From contig CALFBI010000024.1 in assembly GCA_937951675.1 (NCBI GenBank), positions 1 to 64,000 on the forward strand: DNA of 64,000 bases, read 5' to 3'. This stretch comes from an uncultured Verrucomicrobiales bacterium (GTDB lineage Bacteria; Verrucomicrobiota; Verrucomicrobiia; Verrucomicrobiales; Akkermansiaceae). Positions within the stretch are counted from its first letter, which is position 1, and each line of letters starts with the position of its first letter. Below are positions 51,895-61,163 of this stretch, one piece after another. The notes under the pieces are model-generated. The model was not told where the DNA came from and did no database searches. It saw only the letters and a list, made by a program, of their open reading frames with translations. The position numbers and the translations under genes were made by a program.

Positions 51895-51977
51895 TCTCCT
51901 CCCCTTCTAAAAATAAGCGCTTCCTGCTTTTCTATTTACGAAAGCCTCTTTAGCATATCGCTCATCTTCTAGTATTG

Positions 51978-52835
51978 ATGAATACCGCTGTAGAAATCCA
52001 CCACCTCGTTAAAGACTTTCGGACTCCAATGACCCGAAAACCTTTTAGAGCTGTAGACGATATCTCCCTGACGATTAAAACGGGAGAAGTTTATGGCCTC
52101 ATCGGACCAAACGGATCTGGTAAATCAACCGTAATGAAAGCTCTGCTTGGGCTCGTTCGACCGACTTCCGGCTCTTGCCAGATTTTTGGCAATGATTCAC
52201 TTCGAGTTGATTCTAGGCACGAAGTGGGATTTCTTCCTGAAAACCCTTACTTTTACAAACACCTCTCGGGAGAAGAAACCCTTCGTTTTTATGGCAAGCT
52301 TTGCGGAATGAGAGGGAAAAAACTTCAAACCCGGATCGATGAACTCCTAGAACTTGTTAGCCTAGATAAAGCTCGGAAGCGCCGTTTAGGAGGTTACTCA
52401 AAAGGGATGCTTCAAAGAATCGGCCTCGCCCAAGCCCTTATCCAAAAACCACAACTTGTGATCTTAGATGAGCCTACCGCCGGAGTCGACCCCATCGGGT
52501 CTCGCCAAATCCGCGACCTCATTTTTGAACTGCGGGACCAGGGCATCACCGTCTTTCTCTGTTCTCACCTCCTGGAACAAGTGCAGGAAGTCTGCGACCA
52601 AGTCGGCATTATCTTCGAAGGGAAAATGATTAAAGAAGGTTCTCTCGAAGAGCTCATCTCGGTCGAAAACCAGACCGAAATCATTCTTCAAGATGCCTCT
52701 CCAGAATTGATTGCCCAAATTGAGGCCCTCGCCTCATCAGAAGCTCAAGTTATTCGCTCTGGGAAACCTCGCACCACTCTAGAGCGCCTTTTCCTTACTG
52801 CCACTCAGTCAAATTCATCCCAACCACCTTCATGA
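51978..52835 (+). CDS. ABC transporter ATP-binding protein
   Basis: 285 residues from ATG 51978. ABC-2-type export ATPase. Walker A is LIGPNGSGKSTVMKALLG, the signature GGYSKGMLQRIGLAQAL, Walker B LVILDEPTAGVDP, and the switch histidine CSHLLEQVQEV. The C-terminal 60 residues are typical of the regulatory tail of such ATPases. It overlaps the permease gene downstream by 4 bp (ATGA). Substrate unknown. Confidence 0.92.
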   Translation: MNTAVEIHHLVKDFRTPMTRKPFRAVDDISLTIKTGEVYGLIGPNGSGKSTVMKALLGLVRPTSGSCQIFGNDSLRVDSRHEVGFLPENPYFYKHLSGEETLRFYGKLCGMRGKKLQTRIDELLELVSLDKARKRRLGGYSKGMLQRIGLAQALIQKPQLVILDEPTAGVDPIGSRQIRDLIFELRDQGITVFLCSHLLEQVQEVCDQVGIIFEGKMIKEGSLEELISVENQTEIILQDASPELIAQIEALASSEAQVIRSGKPRTTLERLFLTATQSNSSQPPS

Positions 52836-53734
52836 GCCGACTCTTTTCTTTTCACCGTATGATGGTGATCTCGAGTAGCACCTTTACCCAGCTAGTCAGG
52901 ATGAAAGTTTTTTACTTTTTAGTGGTATTCGTTCTTGCCATTCTTGTTGCTCATTTTTTCAAACTTCCACACACTTCAGGGCCGGAAAGCAGTGCTCACG
53001 AAGAGCTTCGAATGCTGAAAAACGCGACCATTGGGGCGATGAGCCTTTTCGCTACTATTTTTGCCATTACTGGAACGGCTCTTCTCATCCCGAAGGACAT
53101 CGAAGACCGAACCCTCTATAGCATTCTCAGTAAGCCGGTGCCTCGCCTTGATTACCTTGCTGGGAAACTACTGGGTATTATCTCTGTCATTTTTGTGGCG
53201 ATGTTTGCCATGGATCTCGTCATGACTGGGGCGCTCGAGCTTCGTTCAAACAAAGTTATGAATGAGGTTCTCACTTCTGCGGCGCAACAAGGGTATGACG
53301 CTGAAGCGACCGAGGCCGCAAGACAGGAAGTCCTCCGTCACGGATCCACCTGGAGCCTTCAAGCGGGAGTGCTTGCCCTCTTCCTTAAAACAGTAATTCT
53401 AGCTTCGCTTGCTCTCTTTTTCTCAACCTTCTCAACGAGCACCCTTTTTACCGTTATCATGAGCTTTGTGGTCTTCTTCATTGGCCATATCGTAGGAGAC
53501 ATTAGAGAATACCTCGAACTGATGAATAACGGAGAAACGAGTATCGGCTCCTCTCTCACCAAAGCTGTTGGCATCATTATTCCCGACTTTGCTCTCTTTA
53601 ACGTCACTGATGAGGCCATTGCCGGAAAAACAATCCCTCTAAGCGCCGCTCTCAGATTAACTTTAATCGCGGTCGTCTACGCGGCTCTCTATACCGTGAT
53701 CTCATGGTTCATTTTTGCAGATAAAGAATTTTGA
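52832..53734 (+). CDS. ABC-2 type transporter permease
   Basis: 300 residues with six to seven hydrophobic helices; the first follows a short N-terminus (FTQLVRMKVFYFLVVFVLAILVAHFF). The LIPKDIEDRTLYSILSKPV loop is typical of ABC-2 permeases of the NatB/YhaP kind. A soluble loop of about 45 residues separates helices 3 and 4. It overlaps the ATPase gene by 4 bp, so the two form one half-transporter unit. The cargo cannot be predicted. Confidence 0.85.
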   Translation: MSRLFSFHRMMVISSSTFTQLVRMKVFYFLVVFVLAILVAHFFKLPHTSGPESSAHEELRMLKNATIGAMSLFATIFAITGTALLIPKDIEDRTLYSILSKPVPRLDYLAGKLLGIISVIFVAMFAMDLVMTGALELRSNKVMNEVLTSAAQQGYDAEATEAARQEVLRHGSTWSLQAGVLALFLKTVILASLALFFSTFSTSTLFTVIMSFVVFFIGHIVGDIREYLELMNNGETSIGSSLTKAVGIIIPDFALFNVTDEAIAGKTIPLSAALRLTLIAVVYAALYTVISWFIFADKEF

Positions 53735-53737
53735 AAT

Positions 53738-54628
53738 ATGTGGCGTAAACTCTCTATCGTCGTCATTGCTCTCTTCATCGCGGGATGGGGGATCGGTTTT
53801 TTAGAAAAAGATCTCACCCGTGAGCTTCGCTCACATGACCTCATTCCTGCACGAGTTAACCTCGAAGCCCGTGAAAAACTTGGCCAAACGGGTTATGCTG
53901 TCGCATTGGGAGGCTTACGTTCGCTCATTGCAGCGCTCATTAACCTCAAAACATTCAATAGCCACTACGCCTATCAAGAATGGTATGAACTCGAAAAAAA
54001 TTACGAGCTAATCACTTCCCTCTCCCCTCATGTTTCTTACTATTGGGAAGCTGCCTTTTGGCATATGGGATACAATGCTTATTCTGACTACAGAGATAAA
54101 CCGGGAATCCCTCCTCTTCGCCGTAAACATATTCAGAAACAGTTTTTCCATAAAGCGACCTCTTTTGCTCACAAGGGAATCCGTCTAAATCCGGAAAATT
54201 GGAGACTTTGGAGAGAGCTTGGTCTTCTCTACGGAAACGACAATAAGCTTCCCGATTACCAAAAGTCAGCCGATGCCTATCAACAAGCACTCGAGATTCC
54301 AGGGTCCCCTCAATACCTTAAACGCGCGCAGCTTTATTCTCTCATAAAACTCCCCGAAAAACAGAAAGAAGCTTGGAAACTCTTACAATCAATTAAATCT
54401 ACAGACCCTCGCCAAGGAGCATTCCCAACCATCAAAGTTTTATCACTTTTATTGCAGGACAAATACCAAAAACCTGAGCTTCGAGAATCCATTTTAGACC
54501 TCTTTGAAACTAAGGAGCAAGCGCTTCAAACGCTCCGTCTTTACCAACAGCGGAATTGGGATACTTTCTCCCGAAAGAACTTAAATCAAATCATTCGACG
54601 CCTCGAATCGCCGATTCCTCTACGTTGA
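53738..54628 (+). CDS. Membrane-anchored TPR-like protein
   Basis: 296 residues. A single N-terminal helix (LSIVVIALFIAGWGIGFL) is followed by a soluble helical domain. HIQKQFFHKATSFAHKGIRLNPENWRLWRELGLLY has the spacing of tetratricopeptide repeats (about residues 128-165), with a second repeat at SADAYQQALEIPG. It begins 3 bp after the permease gene and is probably the third member of that transporter operon, perhaps a periplasmic scaffold. No named family was recognised. Confidence 0.65.
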   Translation: MWRKLSIVVIALFIAGWGIGFLEKDLTRELRSHDLIPARVNLEAREKLGQTGYAVALGGLRSLIAALINLKTFNSHYAYQEWYELEKNYELITSLSPHVSYYWEAAFWHMGYNAYSDYRDKPGIPPLRRKHIQKQFFHKATSFAHKGIRLNPENWRLWRELGLLYGNDNKLPDYQKSADAYQQALEIPGSPQYLKRAQLYSLIKLPEKQKEAWKLLQSIKSTDPRQGAFPTIKVLSLLLQDKYQKPELRESILDLFETKEQALQTLRLYQQRNWDTFSRKNLNQIIRRLESPIPLR

Positions 54629-54733
54629 TGGAAAAACCCCTCTTTTTCAAAATCGCAGGCTGGACAAAGAGGCTGTATCCACATAAGAGCTTTCTCTCCA
54701 TCATCATTTACCCCTTATCTCCCCTATAAGTAT

Positions 54734-55456
54734 ATGCGTATCGCCCTTTTCGCTGACATTCACGCCAATCTCGAAGCATTAGAAGCTGTTTTGGCCGATT
54801 CTAATTCCATGAGTTGTGATGAATATATATGTTTAGGAGATATCGTTGGATACAATGCTGACCCTGTCGCCTGTTTAGAAAAAATTCAAGCGATGGGCTG
54901 CCCTGTCGTGAAGGGAAACCATGATGAAGAAGCCTCTTCGGATCTTGGTTTAGACACCATGAATCCAGTAGCAGCGCAAGCGCTACAATGGACTCGCGAC
55001 CAACTCAGTGAAGATCAAAAAAATTGGTTACGTAACCTCCGCATGGTGCGTCAGGTGCATGACTTTACTGTTGTCCACTCTACTCTCGATCAACCGGATG
55101 CTTGGCATTACGTCACTAATAAGTTTGATGCGATGTCCAACTTCTCCTTCCAATACACGCAGGTTTGCTTTCACGGACACACGCATGTTCCTAAATTTTA
55201 TGTGAAAGCGCAACGCGTCAGCGAAGTTCCTGGAGATTCGATCAAAGTAGAAGAAGGTTCTAAGTATTTCATCAATACAGGCTCTGTCGGACAGCCGCGC
55301 GATGGGGAATGGAAAGCGTGCTATACGATCTATGATACTGAGACCCAAGAAATCACTTTCCGACGAGTCGAATATGATATCCAAGCGACTCAACAAAAAA
55401 TTATTGATGCAGGACTTCCTCCCGTTTTGGCTTCTCGCCTAAACGATGGGCGATAA
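54734..55456 (+). CDS. Calcineurin-like metallophosphoesterase
   Basis: 240 residues. All five metal-binding motifs of the family appear: LFADIHANLEAL, CLGDIVGYNADP, VVKGNHDEEAS, FTVVHSTL and CFHGHTHVPKF. GYNADPVACLE resembles the YfcE/Icc2 subgroup of phosphodiesterases. ITF-type beta strands end the domain with INTGSVGQPRDGEWKACY. The natural substrate is unknown. Transcribed alone between the TPR-like gene and the convergent NUDIX gene. Confidence 0.88.
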   Translation: MRIALFADIHANLEALEAVLADSNSMSCDEYICLGDIVGYNADPVACLEKIQAMGCPVVKGNHDEEASSDLGLDTMNPVAAQALQWTRDQLSEDQKNWLRNLRMVRQVHDFTVVHSTLDQPDAWHYVTNKFDAMSNFSFQYTQVCFHGHTHVPKFYVKAQRVSEVPGDSIKVEEGSKYFINTGSVGQPRDGEWKACYTIYDTETQEITFRRVEYDIQATQQKIIDAGLPPVLASRLNDGR

Positions 55457-55462
55457 AAGCTC

Positions 55463-55849
55463 TCATTCCTCCTTTTGCAATTGTTTCGCAATCTCCTGAT
55501 CACCAGGAGGCATCTCTCTCTGAAGTATTTCTTTAGAAGGCACCCATTCAACTGCAGAATGGGCTGTAAGCTCAAAATCACTGACTTCCGGAAAATAAGC
55601 CCTCCATGGCTGCAAAATGATCTCCGAGGTTTCAACCTCAGGCATTGAGCCTTCGATCACAACCTCTCTTCCTAATTCTTCTCGAATTTCCCTTTTCAGA
55701 GCAGACTGAGGAAACTCTCCTAGTTCCACTTTCCCTCCCGGGAATTCCCATAACCCGGCATGGGCTTTGCCTTGCGCTCGTCGACAAAGGAGCACTTTGC
55801 CTTCTGGATTAAAAATCACAGCGCAAACAACTTGAATTATATTTTTCAT
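55463..55849 (-). CDS. mutT: MutT-type NUDIX hydrolase
   Basis: 128 residues, the usual length. The NUDIX box is complete: GKVELGEFPQSALKREIREELG (22 positions, 55714-55779 region), with all three catalytic glutamates. WEFPGGKVE precedes it. It probably removes 8-oxo-dGTP from the nucleotide pool. It converges on the phosphoesterase gene with only 6 bp between stops. Assignment to MutT rather than a related NUDIX is by size and the VCAVIFNPEGKVLLCRR start. Confidence 0.85.
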   Translation of the reverse strand: MKNIIQVVCAVIFNPEGKVLLCRRAQGKAHAGLWEFPGGKVELGEFPQSALKREIREELGREVVIEGSMPEVETSEIILQPWRAYFPEVSDFELTAHSAVEWVPSKEILQREMPPGDQEIAKQLQKEE

Positions 55850-55998
55850 TCTTGATTCCCCCTACTCCTAACTAATTGAATTTAAGTCTTATTCGAAAAG
55901 AAAAGCCTTCGACACCTATCTGATTTTTCAAGAAAGACACCGCCGGACCATTTCGCCGAACATTGCTTTTTTTCAAATCTCTGATATTGTTATATGTT

Positions 55999-56340
55999 AT
56001 GTCTAAATCTGCACAGCTCTTTTCAGAATCACCGTTGAGTCCTTCTCTAAGCAAAATCTCGAGAATCATTGAAACAATGCCTCATTCTCCGGAAAAAAAA
56101 GCCCTTTCCTTAGAAGTTTCAAAGCTCCAAAGCCATTACGAAGAGTCCTTTGAAAGTCCTTCCCTTAAACCCGAAGCGACTAAAAAAAACTCTCTTGATC
56201 AAAATAAATCTGAACTTGCCGCCGTTGAGATTGAACGAGAAGCTCACAATGCGCCACCCTCTCTCAAAGATGTCATCAAAAGTTTACTCATGTGGCAAAA
56301 AACCACTCATGAACACCTTAAACAAGAAAACTTAAACTAA
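55999..56340 (+). CDS. Small unknown protein
   Basis: 113 residues from ATG 55999; an in-frame ATG 12 codons earlier (MLFFKSLILLYV) would add a hydrophobic segment but is not preferred. The sequence is polar and mostly helical, with an acidic, Ser-rich middle and a C-terminal segment APPSLKDVIKSLLMWQKTTHEH. No family was recognised. It sits 21 bp before rlmN and may be co-transcribed with it. Because it is short and low in conserved features, confidence that it is a real gene is moderate. Confidence 0.45.
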   Translation: MSKSAQLFSESPLSPSLSKISRIIETMPHSPEKKALSLEVSKLQSHYEESFESPSLKPEATKKNSLDQNKSELAAVEIEREAHNAPPSLKDVIKSLLMWQKTTHEHLKQENLN

Positions 56341-56361
56341 AAATTTCCTGATTTTAAGCTC

Positions 56362-57486
56362 GTGCTTCATGGCAAGATAACGCATTCAAGCAGTGTGAGC
56401 ACTGCCCTCAATAGCCTGAGTAAAGAAGATTTAGACGCCTTTCTCAAAGAGCACGGTCAATCATCCTACCGCACTTCTCAAATCCTCGACTGGATCTGGA
56501 AAAAACGCGTTTCATCCATTGATGAGATGAGTAACCTCTCTGTCGAACTTCGAAATCTTCTCAAGGAGAATTTCGAGCTTAAGCCACTCGTCGTTTCGAA
56601 AACGAGTGGCTCAAAAGACACCACTTTCAAATACCTCTTCCGGCTCGAAGACGGACGGTATGTCGAATCCGTTCTCATTCCAGCTAACCCCGCCCTTTAT
56701 GGCGAAAAGTCAGATCGACGAACTCTTTGTGTTTCTTCCCAGGTTGGTTGTGCTTACGCCTGTAAATTTTGCGCCTCAGGACTGGCCGGATTCACCCGCA
56801 ACCTCACCGCGGATGAAATCGTGGGACAAATTGTAGCAGCAGAACGAGAAAGCGGCGAAACAATCAATAATGTTGTCTTCATGGGAATGGGGGAACCTCT
56901 CGCTAATCTCAAAAACCTCATGAAAGCGATTGAGATCATCACTGCCCATTGGGGGCTTGAAATCGGAGCAAGACGTTTGACGGTTTCCACTTCAGGGCTC
57001 GCCCCTTCTATCAAACAGCTGGCTGAATTCCATGTCCCCATTCGCTTAGCGATTTCTCTACACGGAGCCTGTGACGAAGTTCGTGACCTTATCATGCCGG
57101 TGAATAAAAAATGGAACGTTGACACTCTTTTCGACTCCCTTCGCCACTGGATCAAACACAGTAAACGCAAGCTCACGCTCGAATACATCCTCATCAAGGG
57201 AATCAATGATGACCTCGATCAGGCGCACTTACTTGCTAAACGAGCTCGCTCGATCAAAGCGAAAATTAACTTGATCCCTTATAACACCGTCGAAGGTTTA
57301 GAATGGGAGCGGCCTAGTGAAAGTCACTGCCGAGCATTTCAAGCGATCGTCAAAAAATACGATGTCACCGCAACCTTAAGACTCGAAAAAGGGCACGATA
57401 TTAATGCCGCTTGTGGGCAACTTCGCCTCAAACAAGAAACGGAAGAAGGTATTATTACAGCTCCTTTAAAGGAGCTTAAACGCTAA
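56362..57486 (+). CDS. rlmN: 23S rRNA/tRNA adenine-C2 methyltransferase RlmN
   Basis: 374 residues from GTG 56362; a second GTG at 56395 is an alternative start. Dual-specificity radical-SAM enzyme that methylates A2503 of 23S rRNA and A37 of some tRNAs, supporting fidelity. The radical-SAM motif is VGCAYACKFCASG (CxxxCxxC), VFMGMGEPLANL and TVSTSGLAPSI follow, and the methyl-carrying cysteine is in NAACGQLRLK near the C-terminus. The helical N-terminal accessory domain (TSQILDWIWKKRVSSIDEM) is normal. Confidence 0.95.
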   Translation: MLHGKITHSSSVSTALNSLSKEDLDAFLKEHGQSSYRTSQILDWIWKKRVSSIDEMSNLSVELRNLLKENFELKPLVVSKTSGSKDTTFKYLFRLEDGRYVESVLIPANPALYGEKSDRRTLCVSSQVGCAYACKFCASGLAGFTRNLTADEIVGQIVAAERESGETINNVVFMGMGEPLANLKNLMKAIEIITAHWGLEIGARRLTVSTSGLAPSIKQLAEFHVPIRLAISLHGACDEVRDLIMPVNKKWNVDTLFDSLRHWIKHSKRKLTLEYILIKGINDDLDQAHLLAKRARSIKAKINLIPYNTVEGLEWERPSESHCRAFQAIVKKYDVTATLRLEKGHDINAACGQLRLKQETEEGIITAPLKELKR

Positions 57487-57513
57487 AAACAGCGTGATCC
57501 GGTATTAAGCCTT

Positions 57514-57546
57514 AGATGTTTTTATCAAAAAACGATAGGAACATCT
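57514..57546 (+). other. Stem-loop in the leader of the rhlE gene
   Basis: AGATGTTTTTATC pairs with GATAGGAACATCT over 13 positions (two G-U wobbles) around AAAAAAC. It lies 28 bp after the rlmN stop and about 95 bp before the helicase start. No T-run follows, so it is more likely a structured leader than a terminator. Confidence 0.35.
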
Positions 57547-57640
57547 TGCTATTCATTCCAAACCAGCCCCCTCTGCAGGCAGGAGAGCACCTGTTTACAG
57601 GAATGATCTTCTTCCTCAGAAAATCAGAAGACTACTTTAT

Positions 57641-58978
57641 ATGACATTCAATTCACTCGACTTGGATCCCCGCATCCTCAAAGCCATCGAAGACAAAGGC
57701 TACACAACCCCTTCTCCGATCCAGGCAAAAGCCATCCCGGCTGTCTTGACAGGAAGTGACGTCATGGCTGCCGCACAAACAGGAACAGGTAAAACTGCAG
57801 GGTTCACCCTTCCTCTCCTTCACAAACTTGCGAAAGGAGAACGAGCTCGTGACAAACAAGTCCGCACCCTCATTCTTACCCCTACTCGTGAACTTGCAGC
57901 CCAAGTTGCCGAAAGCGTCATTACTTACGGTAAGCACCTTTCCCTCTCTTCCCACGTTGTTTTTGGCGGAGTAAGTGCAGGGCCTCAGATCAGAAAGTTA
58001 AAATTCGGAGCTGACATTCTCATTGCTACTCCAGGTCGTCTTCTCGACCTCATGAACCAAGGGGCATTAAAATTTGATAAACTCGAAGTGCTTATTCTGG
58101 ATGAAGCCGATCGCATGCTCGATATGGGTTTCATTCGCGACATCAAAAAGATCATCGCGAAAATGCCTAAAAAGCGGCAAAATTTAATGTTCTCAGCAAC
58201 CTTCTCGGACGACATCCGAAAACTCGCTAAAGACCTCATTAATAATCCGATTGAAATCTCTGTAAGCCCTCGGAATACCACGGCAGAAACAGTTAAACAG
58301 TGGATCTATCCTGTTGACAAAGGCCGTAAACCTGACGCTCTCGTAGAGTTAATGAAGACCAATGATTGGAAGCAAGTGCTCGTCTTCTCTCGCACCAAAC
58401 ATGGCGCGAATAAGCTCGCCACTCTTCTCGACACAAAAGGGATCAGCTCGGCCGCTATCCATGGGAATAAAAGCCAAGGAGCTCGCACTAGAGCACTCAG
58501 TGGATTCAAAAGCGGAAATGTTCGCGTCCTTGTTGCTACCGATATTGCCGCTCGAGGGATCGATATTCACCAACTCCCCCAAGTGATTAACTTCGATCTC
58601 CCTGAAGTTGCTGAAGACTACGTTCACCGCATCGGACGGACTGGCCGCGCAGGATCTAATGGGCAAGCCATCTCTCTCGTTGCAGCAGAAGATCTCTATT
58701 ACCTCGTCTCGATCGAGAAACTTACCAAAAAACTTCTCGAGCGTAAAACCCTCCCAGGTTTCGAACCAAAAACTCCACTTCCAGAAGCACCTCTAGGCAC
58801 TAGAGTTCCTCGTCCTAAAAAAGAAGGCCGCGGCGGTGGTGGTGGCGGAGGCAATAGATCCGGCCAAAGCAGTCGTCGAGCAAGCTCTGAGCGAGGAAAC
58901 TCATCGTCACAGGGTAATAGACCTCCTCAAAAAAGAGGCAAAACAGGTTTCAAACCTCGGACGAGAAAACCTTCTTAA
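57641..58978 (+). CDS. rhlE: DEAD-box RNA helicase, RhlE-like
   Basis: 445 residues. ATP-dependent RNA helicase for ribosome assembly or RNA turnover. All core motifs are present: Q motif (GYTTPSPIQAKAIP), I (AAQTGTGKTAGFTLPLL), Ia (LTPTRELAAQV), II (LDEADRMLDMGF), III (MFSATFSDD), IV-VI (VFSRTKHGANKL, VATDIAARGIDI, HRIGRTGRAG). The last 60 residues are Gly/Arg/Ser-rich and basic (RGGGGGGGNRSGQSSRR), an unstructured RNA-binding tail. It is preceded by a 154-bp leader containing a stem-loop. The final codons end close to a short inverted repeat at 58981-59005. Confidence 0.93.
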   Translation: MTFNSLDLDPRILKAIEDKGYTTPSPIQAKAIPAVLTGSDVMAAAQTGTGKTAGFTLPLLHKLAKGERARDKQVRTLILTPTRELAAQVAESVITYGKHLSLSSHVVFGGVSAGPQIRKLKFGADILIATPGRLLDLMNQGALKFDKLEVLILDEADRMLDMGFIRDIKKIIAKMPKKRQNLMFSATFSDDIRKLAKDLINNPIEISVSPRNTTAETVKQWIYPVDKGRKPDALVELMKTNDWKQVLVFSRTKHGANKLATLLDTKGISSAAIHGNKSQGARTRALSGFKSGNVRVLVATDIAARGIDIHQLPQVINFDLPEVAEDYVHRIGRTGRAGSNGQAISLVAAEDLYYLVSIEKLTKKLLERKTLPGFEPKTPLPEAPLGTRVPRPKKEGRGGGGGGGNRSGQSSRRASSERGNSSSQGNRPPQKRGKTGFKPRTRKPS

Positions 58979-59163
58979 GCGTTTTCTTCGAGTCGTAAAG
59001 AAAACTTCACCTCATCTGGCCATTAAGGTTATCCTTTCTGGTCGAGACCGCTGTGTAAGATTTTTTGATCACCCCCTTTATCTATCTACGGGGTGATACT
59101 CTGCTATCTAGTTGTCCCGTAGATTAATGGAACAACCCTCTCCGGCTCCTTTCACTCAAGAAA

Positions 59164-60744
59164 TTACGAAGACCTGCGTCGCTGGAGGAACAGATCTAAC
59201 CCTTCTGTCAAAGCTTTCCAACTCGCTTCGATAATACTGTCTGAGACGCCTACTGTCCCCCAGTTATCTTTCCCATCACTGTGGACAATGAGAACACGTG
59301 TTCTAGCTGCAGTAGCATCATGTCCATCGATGATGCGGACTTTATAGTCAACTAAGGAAACCTTTTCAATTTCAGGGAAAAAGTTCATCAGCGCTGCACG
59401 CAAGGCTTTATCAAGAGCGTTCACAATCCCATGTCCCTCAGCTACAGTATAGGCTGGTTGAGATTCCACTTCGACTTTAACCGTAGCTTCACAAACTGAT
59501 TGACCATCTTTATTTTGCTGACGGTAGCTACAATGATATTCTTTAAACTCCCAAAATGATTGGTGCTTCCCTAATGATTTTCGGATTAACAGCTCTAAAG
59601 AACCTCCTGCAGCTTCATAGGAATAACCTTCGTTTTCAAGTTCTTTGATTTTCATCAAAACCTGACGTGCTTCAGGACTCCCTTTCGTGAGCCCTAATCC
59701 CATTTGCTCTGCTTTGATGAGAATATTCGACTGCCCAGAAAGCTCGGAAACAAGAATCGTTTGCTCATTCCCTACCTCTTCAGGGCGAATGTGCTCGTAG
59801 CTATGAGCGACCTTTTTCACGGCATCAACATGCATACCTCCTTTATGGGCAAAAGCGGTGCGCCCGATGAACGGAGCTCGTAAAAAATGCGGGTTATTAG
59901 AAACATCATCCACAAAAAATGACAAATCCCTAAGACCTCTTAAGTCTTTAACGACTTTAATTCCCTTTTTAAGCTCTAAAATAGGAATCACTGAAGTCAT
60001 ATTGCAGTTCCCAGTCCTCTCTCCATAACCATTAATCGTCCCTTGGATTTGAGAAGCTCCAGCTTCGACTGCCGTAATGGCGTTCGCGACAGCGAGTTCA
60101 CAATCATTATGAGTATGAATCCCAAATGGAGTGTTTGGAATTTGTGCGGAAACCTCTTTGCAAATCTCGGCCACTTCGGAAGGAAGAGTTCCTCCATTCG
60201 TATCGCATAAGACTAAACAATCAGCCCCACCTCGCGCCGCAGATTTCAACGTCGCGAGAGCATGCTCAGCATCATCTTTAAATCCGTCAAAAAAGTGCTC
60301 GGCATCATACATGACCTCTTTGCCGTTTTCTTTCAAATAACGAACTGTATCTTCGATCATGGCCTGGTTTTCTTCGACCGTCGTGCGAAGAACCTCGGTG
60401 ACATGAAGAGCCCAACTTTTCCCAAAAATAGTCACTACTGGGGTATTGGCGCCTATAAGAAGCTTAACTTGTTGATCCTCTTCAACAGGTGTATGAGCCC
60501 GACGAGTCGAGCCAAATGCTGCAATTTTTGCGTGTTCCCATTGAACTTTTGCTGCTTCTTCGAAAAACTCGACATCCTTCGGGTTTGAGCCAGGCCATCC
60601 ACCTTCTATATAATGAACCCCAAATTGATCTAAGCGTTTTGCAATTCGAAGCTTATCGAGCCCTGATAAGTGGAATCCTTCCCCCTGAGTTCCATCTCGC
60701 AGGGTAGTGTCATAAATCGCAACGCGTGGAGGTAAAGTGTTCAT
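59164..60744 (-). CDS. cimA: (R)-citramalate synthase
   Basis: 526 residues. Condenses acetyl-CoA and pyruvate to (R)-citramalate, the threonine-independent entry to isoleucine synthesis. The HMGL-like barrel has IYDTTLRDGTQGEGFHLS (metal Asp and catalytic Arg), HYIEGGWPGSNPKD, and GIHTHNDCELAVANAI (metal His residues). NGYGERTGNCNM marks the CimA group rather than LeuA. A C-terminal regulatory domain (about 390-520) allows feedback control. It stands alone with 245 bp upstream to the tRNA gene and no obvious attenuator. Confidence 0.9.
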   Translation of the reverse strand: MNTLPPRVAIYDTTLRDGTQGEGFHLSGLDKLRIAKRLDQFGVHYIEGGWPGSNPKDVEFFEEAAKVQWEHAKIAAFGSTRRAHTPVEEDQQVKLLIGANTPVVTIFGKSWALHVTEVLRTTVEENQAMIEDTVRYLKENGKEVMYDAEHFFDGFKDDAEHALATLKSAARGGADCLVLCDTNGGTLPSEVAEICKEVSAQIPNTPFGIHTHNDCELAVANAITAVEAGASQIQGTINGYGERTGNCNMTSVIPILELKKGIKVVKDLRGLRDLSFFVDDVSNNPHFLRAPFIGRTAFAHKGGMHVDAVKKVAHSYEHIRPEEVGNEQTILVSELSGQSNILIKAEQMGLGLTKGSPEARQVLMKIKELENEGYSYEAAGGSLELLIRKSLGKHQSFWEFKEYHCSYRQQNKDGQSVCEATVKVEVESQPAYTVAEGHGIVNALDKALRAALMNFFPEIEKVSLVDYKVRIIDGHDATAARTRVLIVHSDGKDNWGTVGVSDSIIEASWKALTEGLDLFLQRRRSS

Positions 60745-60989
60745 AACTTTAATGAAGTTTCGAACCCTAGTGACAGAAGCTTGAAATCACCAGCGTAAAA
60801 TAAAGGACTCTCCATTATGATGATAGCATCAGTTCCAATCCTTTTTTAAGCGCCTCTTGATTCATCTTGATGAAGCTCAACCATCATCGATGACGTCCAA
60901 AAAACTCCTAGTAACACCGGCTTCTCATAGTTCTTTTGAGACTGCTCTCACCGAAAGAATTTCATGCCATTTAATCGATACTGATTTAA

Positions 60990-61064
60990 TGGTGTCCCGA
61001 GCAGGAATCGAACCTGCATCTAAGCTTTAGGAGAGCCTCGTTCTATCCGTTGAACTACCGGGAC
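60990..61064 (-). tRNA. tRNA-Arg (anticodon CCT)
   Basis: 75 nt including an encoded CCA. Acceptor stem GTCCCGG with TCGGGAC (one G-T pair), D arm GTTC/GAAC, anticodon stem AGGCT/AGCTT around loop CTCCTAA (anticodon CCT, reading AGG), T arm GCAGG/CCTGC with TTCGATT, discriminator A. It reads the rare AGG codon. No integrated element borders its 3' end. Confidence 0.95.
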
Positions 61065-61163
61065 TACGTTGAAAAAGGATCAAACAACAATTGATCTAAA
61101 AACCAAGCCTCAAAATCGACTTACCCTTGCGTTCACCCCTCTTTTTTTGCGAGTCTCTCTTTA

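Noticed and set aside
59068-59097. Hairpin ATCACCCC/GGGGTGAT with a T-run nearby
   Set aside because: The T-run lies on the wrong side of the stem for a terminator on either strand; kept as a plain inverted repeat.
60990-61064. tRNA-Arg as an integration site
   Set aside because: No direct repeat of the tRNA 3' end and no integrase lie close to it; neighbours are ordinary chromosomal genes.
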